NCBI GenBank assembly: GCA_003254905.1
Contig: QANU01094673.1
Coordinates: 299,447-363,446 of the forward strand
DNA from: Nissolia schottii
Taxonomy: Eukaryota; Streptophyta; Magnoliopsida; Fabales; Fabaceae
Direction: 5' to 3'
Length of the DNA stretch: 64,000 bases
How positions within the stretch are numbered: the stretch's first letter is position 1; the number at the start of each line of letters is the position of its first letter. Position numbers and translations under genes: made by a program. Shown piece after piece: positions 24,011 to 33,593 of the stretch. The notes under the pieces were generated by a model, which ran no database searches, had not been told where the DNA came from, and saw only the letters and a program-made list of their open reading frames with translations.

Positions 24011-25426
24011 ACCACCAAGGAACAGTTTCTACCACCATCTTTGCCCATTCAACCACAAATAACCAGATCCCTATCCTCGAAGAAATACTGCACGATCAAC
24101 CACAACCACCAGGACAGAACAACCAAGGAGAGGATGGGTTACCTCCCCCACCCAACCCGGCCACAGTAGTACAAGACCAAGTAGTGAAAATTCAACAGAT
24201 CGAAGCAGTCCTCCAGTAGCTCCAACATGACGAACAACGAAGGAAAGAGGTCGAGGTCCACAGAGCAACAGAACAATCACATGAAGAGGCATAACAGAAG
24301 CAGAATGAAACCCACAAATGACTGGAGGACCGAGTTCCCCACCTCGATGGTGTTAACAATGAGGGAGGGTAGCACCCCGCGCACACCATCCCAGCGGAGC
24401 AAGTCTTTGGATCTGCATATAGGCCCACCACGAACCCCACATGGAAGACCACAGAAAGAAATCGACACGGATAGAGAAAGGCTAAGGGAAAGGAAACCCA
24501 TCCCTTTTTCGGTTACATCCTAGCGACGGTCCCCATATACGATTTCTACTCACCCATTGACATGGAGCCATATGATGGGACATCCGACCCACAACACCAC
24601 CTAGACACATTTGGTCACAAAATGGTTCTCGACGGAGCAACATATGTCATCCAGTGTAAATATTTCCCTGTAACATTGTGGAAGGTAACCCTTAGCTAAT
24701 TCAACGCGTTACCTCCAAAATGTATTTGCTACTTTGGCAAACTAACTAAAAGTTCCCTGACGAACTTCACCACGTAGAGAACGAAATCCAAGACGGTCCT
24801 AAGCCTCTTGGGAGTGATCCAAAAGAATGTCGAAATGCTCCAACAATACCTAGATTGTTTTTACGCGGAATGTGCACAAGTAGAAGATTTGCAACCTCAA
24901 GTTGTCTTCATGAGACTAACAAACGGCCTAAAAAGGGGATGCCCGTTCTCTTAAAACCTCTCAAAAAGGCCTCCACAGAGCCTAATTGAGATATAAGAAA
25001 GGGCGCAATAATATATCAACCACGAGGAAGGTATGAGGGCAGTAAAGGGCACAAAGGGACCCTAAGAAGGGCGACCTACAAAGGGACCTTGGCAAAAACT
25101 CGCGAGGAAGGGGACCCCGCGGATCTCTATAGAGGGAATGCTCGAAAATGATTCGAGAAGGAAGATACAATTCCTACGCCCTCACGATCTCTCTTACCCA
25201 ATTGCATACAAAGATACGACACATCGAAGGCTTCCCCAAGCCCAAGGACATACGATTAAGGCTGGGAACGAACACCACCTTATTTTGGCAATGTCATGAC
25301 TCATATGGCCATGACACAAAAGATTATATCAACCTAAAAGATGAAATAGAAATATGGGTACACATCGGACGTTTGGAGAGATACATATTAGCAAACCAGA
25401 AAAGACGCGAAGATATGTTTAATTGA

Positions 25427-26586
25427 GTATTACTACTATATGTGATGACAAGATGTCTGTTTATGCCATAACCATGCTAGTATTTGTTAAAATGTTTAAA
25501 TTTATGCATTAAAAAGAAAATCGAGAAATGTGAAGAATATAATAATGTGTAAAAGAATGACAACACAATCCTTATATATGTGTCTTATATAATTTTCCAA
25601 AGATGTAAAAAACAATTTAAGTCCTCAATTGAGGAAAATTCCATAAGATGCTTTTAAAAATAAAAGATAGATTAGGACATATCTGAGGAGATATTCATAA
25701 TACGTTTTCTTAAATAACACACTTATATAGGTTAAAGAGATAACATGCTTCCTAAGTGGAGTGTGTCCTTTGGACCAATGTAGTTAGTTGGTCATTCCAC
25801 TAAGGAGTCATAAATTTTTCAGAGGGGTGGTACCCTCCAAGTATACAGAAAGGAAAAGAAGATAAAAGCCATTTGGACCAATGCAGTTAGTTGGTCACTT
25901 CACCAAGGAGTTGTACATTTTTTGAAGGGGTGGTACCCTCTAGGTGTACGGAAAGGAAATAAGATAAATGTCCTTTAGACCAATACAGTTGGTTGGTCAC
26001 TCCATTAAGGATTTCTACATTGTCCAAAGGGGTTGTACCCTCCAGGTGTACTGAAAGGATAAAAGATAAATCCCTTTGATTATTACTGACTATGTCAGGT
26101 TTTATATGTGGTTCAGTACCACGAATTGAGCTTAACTCCATCAGAGGTTGTATGTCCTCTGGAGGGAAGGGTATAAGAGTGTTTCCCTTAGGCCAATGCA
26201 AGTAGTTGGCCACTTCGCCAAAGAGTTGTACATTGTCTGGAGGGGTGGTACCCTTTAGGTGTATAGAGGGAAACGATAGAAAAGAACTGATTAAGAAAGA
26301 AAGGATAAATGAAAAGAAGAGGTTAAATCCTATAAAGAGTTATTTCAGAAAGTGAGAAGAAAATGAGCAAAGAATGTTAGGAATAATGCCGTGTTATAAT
26401 GTTTTCATACATGTTTAAAGTCTTGTCCTACGACAATATCTGCCATTACATCTTGATAAATGCTAAGTTAAAGAAAAGGTTAGGCCTAACTGGTAACTAT
26501 TCGGGACCAGGTCAAGATAAATAAATGAACCTTATATGAATGCATGATCACTTAAAGATGACTCGAATGACTGGAACCTTATGTGT
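25427..26586. repeat. Tandem repeat of ~102 bp
   Basis: Units starting at 25769, 25872, 25974 and a more distant one near 26187 share ggaccaatg, agttggtcac, ggggtggtaccctc and gtgtac..gaaagg. The copies are 75-85% alike by eye. The region has no coding potential and lies between Tat gag and the antisense ORF, where pol should be. Its origin is unknown. Confidence 0.75.
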
Positions 26587-27102
26587 GACACCTAGATAGT
26601 GCTTAGAGACCCACTGAGAATGCAAATTCTCATCCCCAACTCACTTATGGTTCTAGGTTCTTCTGGAGAATCAGTAGGGCGTACCAGTGCCAGCGATGAG
26701 TAGTTCATTTTATCAGATACTCGAAGTTTTCTTGATTTACTTTTAATTGATGTAGAGGTTAGTGTCTGATTAGCTATGATAGTCCGATTATACATGTAAG
26801 ACCATATATATATATATGTATGTTTGGTTCGGAGATGTAGTGTTTCATAGCAGCATGCCTTAGGGCGGAGTACATGATCTTATTTGTTGTATTAGTTCAT
26901 TTCTCAGTTTACCTTCCACTACAAGTACGACTCATGCTTTTCGTATCAAAAATTTTTCAAACTAAGAAAATTTTTAAATTGTTCCATATTTTAATAGCTA
27001 AATGTATTTTAAAGGTTAAGTCTAAAAGTAACCAAGCCAAAAGGTAACAACTAGTGAGCGTTATTTATGACTTAAGCGGTAAATAGGTAGCTAGGGTGTT
27101 AC
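26587..27102. mobile_element. Possible solo LTR (TGTGACACCTAG..CTAGGGTGTTACA)
   Basis: The ends are imperfect inverse images, TGTGACACCTAG and CTAGGGTGTTACA, as in chromovirus-type Ty3 LTRs. The flanking five bases (ttatg and ctcgt) do not match, so integrity is unproven. It has a TATATATATA stretch near 26805 and no coding region. Confidence 0.35.
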
Positions 27103-27129
27103 ACTCGTCATGCCCCGTTCGTATCGAAT

Positions 27130-27919
27130 GAGCTTAGTACTCTAGAAGGTTTTTCCATCCTATCACTAGACAGAAAATGGATCATCCACCTTTCTTCTAC
27201 GGTGATATGATCACGATCTCAATCTGTGATCTAGGTAGGATCACATTGCTAGCAAAGGGGATTTACTTCGTCTCCCTGCCTATCACCTTCAAGGTCCATG
27301 AAGAAGGGATAGAGCTCCATTCCTTCATCATTGGTCCTAAGGCAGACCTTGAAGAATTGCTCATTGAAGTCCTTGGAAGAACTAGTGAAAGGCTTGAAAA
27401 ACTAAGCATGAGGTCGGTTGCTGTGAGAAATCCAAAGCTCCTTGTTGATTCCTTTTGCTTAGGAGAAAAAGAAAAAGAAAACCTCTACTCGGGGTTCAAT
27501 CTTATGGTGCTTCATGAGCACCTAAAAATAATGGATAAGGCTCATCTGTTTGGATAAATCTAAGAAAGAGTGGCATTTAGGCAACACATCACCACCATCT
27601 TAAACGGGGTGAAGGCAAGAATATTTCCCAAGTCAAAAAAGAAGACATTGCAAACAAAAATAGAAAGAAGAAGTTTCATATTCTAGACTAAGTTACAAAC
27701 CCTATATCAAAAAGAGCAAGGGTTAGCCACAATGGACCTCTCATCGCCAGCAGTTAGGTGATGAATTTGACAAAAGAGCTGAAGCAACTCAGGATCCACA
27801 TAATTGCAATCCTAGGACCTAACAAAATCATCTACCCAAGAGTAATAGTCGAAACCCTCACCACTACCAGTAGTTTCAAAGCTACCATTAGTCATCTCAA
27901 GAACTATTTCCTCAAACAT
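27130..27919 (-). pseudogene. Antisense ORF relic, putative gypsy-type transposon protein (Tat aORF)
   Basis: Reading leftwards from an ATG at 27919: MFEEIVLEMTNGSFE, then YYSWVDDFVRS, a stop, then YVDPELLQLFCQIHHLTAGD. Later frames give CLNATLS..IYPN and DFNEQFFKV, then GMELYPFFMD. This order (WVD.., HHLT.GD, LN..P.Q.HPN-like, F.dhFFKV) resembles the plant family called putative gypsy-type transposon protein, the extra antisense ORF known in Tat elements such as Grande and RIRE2. At least two stops and two frame changes are present. An open frame on the + strand (27177-27557) is its shadow. The match is by memory of motifs only. Confidence 0.52.
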
Positions 27920-28090
27920 GATTAAAAAAGCACTGGAGGAAAAGGAAAAGAAGGAAGAAAGAAGAAAAAACAGGAAAACTCACGGAAAAGGAAGGGAAGA
28001 TAAGAGGAACTTGAAGGAAGTTAAGAGAATTTTCTAAAAACGCAAAGGGAATAGGAAATAGGAAAAGTTTCCTTTCTTTCATCTCTCACT

Positions 28091-28100
28091 ATTTAAAGAG
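28091..28100 (-). promoter_or_regulatory. TATA-like box upstream of the antisense ORF
   Basis: On the minus strand CTCTTTAAAT then AGTGAGAGATG lies about 170 bases before the antisense ATG, followed by a pyrimidine-rich leader. This has the look of a plant promoter plus 5' UTR, consistent with a separately transcribed antisense gene. Confidence 0.4.
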
Positions 28101-28119
28101 TTTACCTTTCCCTCTTCCT

Positions 28120-28735
28120 ACTGAAATCCAATGGCTAGAAATCAAAGTCCCAAAGGGCATCCTCAATCTCACCACTAAAAGAATCAAGGTCTTAGATTCT
28201 ATCAAACTAGAGCGGACGAACGAGATTTGCATATGTTAGGTAACCGTCATAATTGCCATCATATTAAAAGTCACATCACGGGGCTTTGCGCTTACACGTG
28301 TAAGCATTTCTCACCCTTAGTTTTGCTAGTTGGCATTTGCCATGCTAAGGATAACCACTGATAGGTCATTAATTAAAGATCTCGGTCCAAAAGAGTAAGA
28401 CTACTCGATAGGGGTTGGAGCTGAGGTGGGATCAATAGAATAAACACCCAAGAAAGGGGCTCATACCGAGCTCATGGTTGAACCCTTAGCGTCTCGTAGA
28501 GAAGACGTTCAACCTCAGAGTCAACTTGGTAAGCTTGGCCCTCACGATTGGGGTAACCGTCGAACTTCGGATTTTTGTATCGAACTCGGCCTAGGAGGCC
28601 CAATAGTGAAGTATAATGAGGCAACCTAGAGCTATAGGTCACAGATAGGCCCAAACCATCTTGACCCACAATCACGTAGTCTAGAGAGACCCACTTCTCC
28701 CACGACTTGCAAGTTGGGCGTGGAATGCGTTATTA
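28120..28735. other. Unassigned sequence at the end of the retroelement nest
   Basis: Relatively GC-rich, with words such as ggcctaggaggccc; it differs in composition from the AT-rich DNA to the right, so it probably still belongs to a retroelement. It does not match the LTR at 16177-16570. No coding region is recognised. Confidence 0.4.
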
Positions 28736-29588
28736 TTATTATTGTTGTTGTTCTTGTTGTTCTTATTATCATTATTATTGTTACTACTACTACTAGTATA
28801 GTACCCATGTATTACACATAATTTTTTTTCATATATGTGTTAATACGTTTATCTGTAATAGACTTGAGTATATAAAATTAAGTAATAATTTTTTTTAAGT
28901 ATGTGAGAGTGATTTTGAATAAGTTATATTAAAAAAAATTTACCCGTTAGGAAACCTAAAATTTAAATTTGAAAAGATATGTTAAAGAATTAATTTTAAA
29001 TGTTAGTTAGACAGTTTTTTTTAAAATTTTGAATGAAGTTTATTTTAAATGTAAGAGAATGCCAAAATATAAATTACTAAATTTTTAGTAGGGTCTAATG
29101 AAAAATATTTGGTGAAATTAGCAGGAAAATTTCCTCCAAGAACAATGATGGAAAAAACTCAGATATTTAGTTAATGTAGAATATAGATTATTATTATTAT
29201 TGTTATTGTTGTTTTGGAAAAAAAATAAAAAAATGTTTAAAAAAGAATAAAAGGAGAAAAAAAAATATTGGACAACAAAAGTATAGAATCTTTTTTTTTT
29301 TTATCTTATTGTATAGATTATGAAATCGGAGATATTATATCCAATTTCATGTTTGTTTAAAAACCAGGTATGTTTTCTCCTAATTCAGAAAAAAAAAAAG
29401 GTTTCGTCATTTGGTATTTTTTTTTTTTCAAATAACCACAATTTGATACATGTTAAAAATAAACTTTACACAAAAGTAAATGAACCCATACTCTTTTCCC
29501 TATATTTTTTTAAGCGGTAGATTTTGAATGTCATCAAAATGGGGTTAATTTAGGAAGATTATCATTCCAATCATATTAATATTCTATA
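28730..29588. other. ATT/GTT microsatellite and AT-rich spacer
   Basis: A (ATT)n/(GTT)n/(ACT)n run at 28730-28796 is followed by AT-rich intergenic DNA with poly-A and poly-T runs and a second (ATT)n at 29188-29205. Nothing else is supported. Confidence 0.7.
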
Positions 29589-29596
29589 GCGCATGT

Positions 29597-31842
29597 TAGG
29601 GGTGTTCATGAGCCGGGTTGGCTTATACCTTAACCCAGCCCTATGTTTAGACCGGACCAATTTTGAGGACCCGGACCCGACCCTAAACCCAATAGGCCCG
29701 ATCATCTTTGGGCCAAGTTAAAACTCGGGTTTAGACCAGGTCAATACGGGCCAGTGAGGATAAAATCACAAAGGTGACATCATATAAGATATAGATAACA
29801 CTTAACAGACTACAACACAATCAATACATCAATGTAGGATGGCTTTGCAAGTCTTGAAATTTATCTCATGACAATGCAAGCTTAATAGAATGTTTTCATC
29901 ATTCCAGTCATTGTGCAAGGACTCTTTGGTAGCTTGAGTCCTGAGTGAAGTTGAGGGAAATAGGTCGAACTACCCTGCCCCGAAAATAAGTTCTAGCTCC
30001 TTAAGACAAAACAAAGAATTCTCTCTTCTTTTATATGTAAATAAAATAAGGCATAATTAAGAAAGATAGGAAACAGTGCAAGAAGGAACATGATATAGGG
30101 GGAAATACCAGAAAGAGAGGCAACAGTTAAAGAGAGCTATCCAATGCTATTGCCTGTCTAATAAGTAAATGCTCTAAAAGCCCATGATTGTGGAAGCTAG
30201 GAAAAAAAAACCTTTTCTAGACAAATTTCTTTAATCTTAAACCATGGAGGGTGATTGGAAAAGAAGTACCAAAGTCCTACTCCTACATAAATACCCTCTC
30301 AAAGATATCACTGAAATTCAATCACCTAACATTAAAATGTAATGCTGAAAATGAAACGCAAGGAAACAAAGAGAACTTACCCAGAAGTTAGCAGTATGAA
30401 AGAGGTGACCCATAGTACATACTGATAAGGAGCTCCGATAGCATGCCTCCTAACAAGCCAAATAATGGCCCGGACGCACCAACGAAGATACTTGAATGTA
30501 CAAACAACTCAGATAATAGACTCCCTCCAAAACCAGATAGCACATAAAGGAACCCAATCTGAACTACAAAAGCGAAGAACAAAAGGAATTACAATTTGAA
30601 ACTACAACTCTACTAAGGTTCTACCAAAGTGGCATTTATGCATAACAGACACCCAATATCGGAACAATTCAAGGACAATTACCAGAACCATACCAAATCC
30701 AAATTCTAGCTTGAGCCGAATTCTAATAAAAATAAGACTCAACATGTTGGCAAGTAGATGGACAACGCCTCCAGGCAACCATATGCAAGAGAGGAGGCGC
30801 CAAGCCTAGTGCCTATTAACCACTTTATGTACTTCTAGAGCACCCATCTTGTCTAATCTGAAGAGAGTGAACCCAAAACAAAACAAAACAAAAAAATGTC
30901 AGCAGCACATCAAAGAAACAACAATAACAAAAAATATCTACCTGCATTCAATCATCCACAATCCAAAACCTTCCATATATAAGACTGCTACTTTCCAATT
31001 AGCTATTGCATTAGGTTAGATTAATTTGGGATCAATTTAAGCCTAAAAGCTAGCCAATTACAAAGATGCAAATTTCAAAGCATAAATGACTTGATAGTTG
31101 ATATCAATTTGATGCTAGAATCAAATCATTCACACAATAACAACCATAAAAACTAGCATCTTTTTTTACTCACGTGGATGCAGAAGGGCCAAATAGGGAG
31201 TTTTCCTTAAGGGGATGAAACGAGAACCTCCCCAGAAACTTTGCAACACAGGAACCTCCAAGAGAATTCTTTGGACAATCGTTGACATACATGGAGAATT
31301 GGAGATAAGGAACGCAATGACTAACGAGGCGCGGTACGGCAAGGCGAGGCGCGGCGCGGCGCGGCGAGTGCAGTGAGGTGAGTTGTGAGAAGAGGCGAGT
31401 GGCGACTGTAGGTCTGATCTGACTTCTGAGATGAAATTGAGAAGAGAAGTGAGAAGTGAGAAGTGAGAAGACGGCTAGGTCTTCACTCTTCTCTCTAAAC
31501 TCTAAAGTCTGGAGATTGGGCTGGAGAGTGATTGAGCTGTGGAAAAAAAAACAATTGGGCTCTAGAGATTGGGCTATGGAAAAAAAATAATTGGACTCTG
31601 GAGATTTTAAAAAAACACTAGACAACAGAAGTGCAAAATCAGTGGAGATAATTATGAGGGAAAAAAATAAATCGGATCGGGCCACCTGGTGGTCCGAGGC
31701 TAGACTCAAACCCAGTATATATTACAATTGGGTTTTTTAGAGTTTCTTTTAAACCGGGCTCGAATAAAATCGGGCCGGATTTGGCCCAAATGCTTCGGGT
31801 CGGTCCGAATTGGCGGGCTGGACCCGGTTATGAACACCCCTA
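29597..31842. mobile_element. hAT element carrying rhomboid gene exons
   Basis: The 2246-bp element starts TAGGGGTGTTCATGAGCC; its right end is the inverse of TAGGGGTGTTCATAACC, giving a 13-bp identical TIR core typical of Ac-like hAT elements. Flanks GCGCATGT (29589-29596) and GCACATGT (31843-31850) match at 7 of 8 bases, consistent with an aged 8-bp TSD. Both subterminal regions are rich in CCGG/GGGCC words. There is no hAT transposase; the interior instead contains three rhomboid exons on the minus strand and a GCG-rich simple repeat (31320-31370). Confidence 0.82.
30423..31292 (-). pseudogene. Captured rhomboid-like protease gene fragment, three exons
   Basis: Minus-strand exons: 31292-31174 (MYVNDCPKNS..FLGRFSFHPLKEN), 30857-30694 (LDKMGALEVHKVVNRH, stop, [20 protein letters not shown]), 30563-30423 ([20 protein letters not shown] then [18 protein letters not shown]). 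The splice junctions rejoin in phase with intact donors GTGAGT, GTATGG and GTATGT. GASGxLFGL holds the rhomboid catalytic serine; the first transmembrane and loop motifs are typical of plant RHOMBOID-LIKE intramembrane serine proteases. One in-frame TAG replaces the usual Gln before the W of the second exon, and the usual HGGVVH is PGGVVH. The later transmembrane segments with the catalytic His are absent. Retained introns imply capture from genomic DNA, not cDNA. Confidence 0.85.
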
Positions 31843-32984
31843 GCACATGTAATGACTTAGTGGAAAATGTTGACTTGGCATTCTACTGTTTAATAACAAT
31901 TCCCTCCAAATGAATCCAAAATCAATTGACCGATAAGAATTTTTCTCTATTTCTCTTTATACAATTATTAATTAAAAAATATTGTTGCACCATTTTCTCA
32001 TTTCTGCAATTAAAACTCGGCCAATGATTCTTTCATCATCACATGGATAATGCAAATATGTTACTCCATTCTTGGAACTCCGTAGCTATGGGTGGTTGAG
32101 TATTTATGGCGGAAGAGTTTTCTATGTGCTCCAACCAATGGAGAAACAATTTTATTTTTCCTAAATCTTTTTTATTATTATTATGAGAGTATTTAATTTC
32201 AACTTTTGAATATTCAATTCCAATACACAACGGTTCCTTCCTGTATAAGATTTTCATACCTTCCATAAAAGCAATTCATTTCTTTGAAGCCCTAATATTT
32301 ACTCATCCCATTCTTTATCTCCATCATTATCTCTCTCCTTCTCTATCCATGTTTTTTTTTTCCTTCCTTTCTCATTTTGTCAAACTCTTTCTTCATATCC
32401 GAAATCCTACGACATGGAGGGTAGATCCAAATTTCACAAATGCGTCCATAAATGTGATGCTTGTTGCAGCAGAGTGGAAGGGAAAATCACTGCGAGAAAG
32501 AGGTGGGATTACGTTATCATCCTTCATTCACTCTCTCAAATAAGTCTCTACCTTTCTTTTTTTCTTTTCCCCTCTTTTATGTTCTGCAATTCTCCTTTAC
32601 TTTCTTCTAATTCTCCTTAACTCTATTCGTGTTTTCAAGTTTCCCAGTCATAAAGAGGTCATGCGAGAAGGAGCTATAATTTGGACTTGACTTTAAACGC
32701 AAGTGTAGTTGGACGATGATGTTTCTCTACTTCTTCTGCCAAGTTTTAATTCATCTCTTATATTATCTTATTTCTATATTTTAATCCCTTTGTTATCTTC
32801 TTCTCTTTTGTTTCTGATGTTTACCTGGTGATTTGTATTTTTTTTTCTTTTTTCTATTTTGTTTGTTAATTTCAAATTTTAATGAATAATAATTTATGGC
32901 ACTGAATATTTGCTTACAGATGGAACTGAAATTTGGAATTTGATATTTTAAAATGATAACACCCTAAATGTTGTAGGTCAAATT
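31843..32984 (+). other. Intergenic; UTR-like stretch with a doubtful small Cys-rich ORF
   Basis: Around 32280-32415 the sequence resembles a plant 5' leader (pyrimidine-rich with a gaagccctaa word), followed by an ATG at 32414 opening 68 codons, MEGRSKFHKCVHKCDACCS. Only the first ~25 residues look structured and the rest is low-complexity Leu/Ser/Phe. It could be a first exon of an unrecognised gene or chance. Confidence 0.25.
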
Positions 32985-33113
32985 AGGATGTTTTTACTCT
33001 TTTACCTTTCTTACACAAACAAATTACCAAAATACTCTTGTTTTAAAACTTTTTACAAAACTACCATGGTTTGGGCTGACGGGGCATTCGCGCCATGCGT
33101 GGCATGCCACGTC

Positions 33114-33310
33114 AGATTCGCCAAACGCATAGGCGAATATGACGTGCATTCGCCTACAAGGATGGCGAATACGTGTACAAATCGCCAACAAAAATGGCGA
33201 ATTTTACTTGATATCGCCATTAACATTGGTGAAATTTACTTGATATCGCCAACCGTGTTGGTAAATTTAATGCCAATTTGCCACACATGTTGGCGAATTC
33301 TGCCACGTGT
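33114..33310. repeat. Subterminal TCGCCA/TGGCGA motif cluster
   Basis: Inside the left TIR, about ten short words of the forms tcgccaa, ttcgcc, ggcgaat and tggcgaat alternate in both orientations, along with two copies of tttacttgatatcgcca. Such subterminal repeats are common transposase-binding or structural elements. Confidence 0.6.
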
Positions 33311-33593
33311 CCCGTACACCCTAATTGTCGTAATCAACCGGTTTGAGTTAAACCCACAACCCTAATTGTCATTAAATCGATTGACCATACCCACAACCCT
33401 AACCATAATGTGGCATAAAATTCTTATAATCTTAAATAATTACCTTTTGTCAATTATAATCTTGATAATGATAATAAATTCTTATGTATTAAAAATTGCA
33501 CGTTCGTATAGAATTGAATATATTAAAATACATAAGTTAGATACGGTTTTATACAAAGCGAACAAAAAGCCTAAATTAAAACTAATAAAGCCA

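Larger units (their letters stand above)
16643..25426 (+). pseudogene. Tat-like Ty3 gag, split by a nested Athila element
   Basis: The frame begins ATG CCA CCC at 16643 (MPPKLTRKTYRAVMSMENH) and stops being readable at 16700, where the Athila-like element starts. It resumes at 24016: removing the insertion and one TSD copy gives ..MENH|QGTVSTTIFAHSTTN.. in frame. Further on are EPYDGTSDPQHHLDTFGHKM (~24560-24625), the core of Retrotrans_gag in Tat elements, and finally a zinc-knuckle relic, CHDSYGHDTKDYINLKDEIE, followed by GRLERYI (~25290-25385). In the family the knuckle is C-x4-GH-x4-C; here the last Cys is Tyr. There are several stops and shifts. No protease, RT or integrase follows. Confidence 0.72.

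Noticed and set aside
27177..27557. 126-codon + strand ORF starting MDHPPFFYGD
   Set aside because: No recognised domain, and the opposite strand carries motifs of the antisense Tat ORF; most likely a shadow frame.
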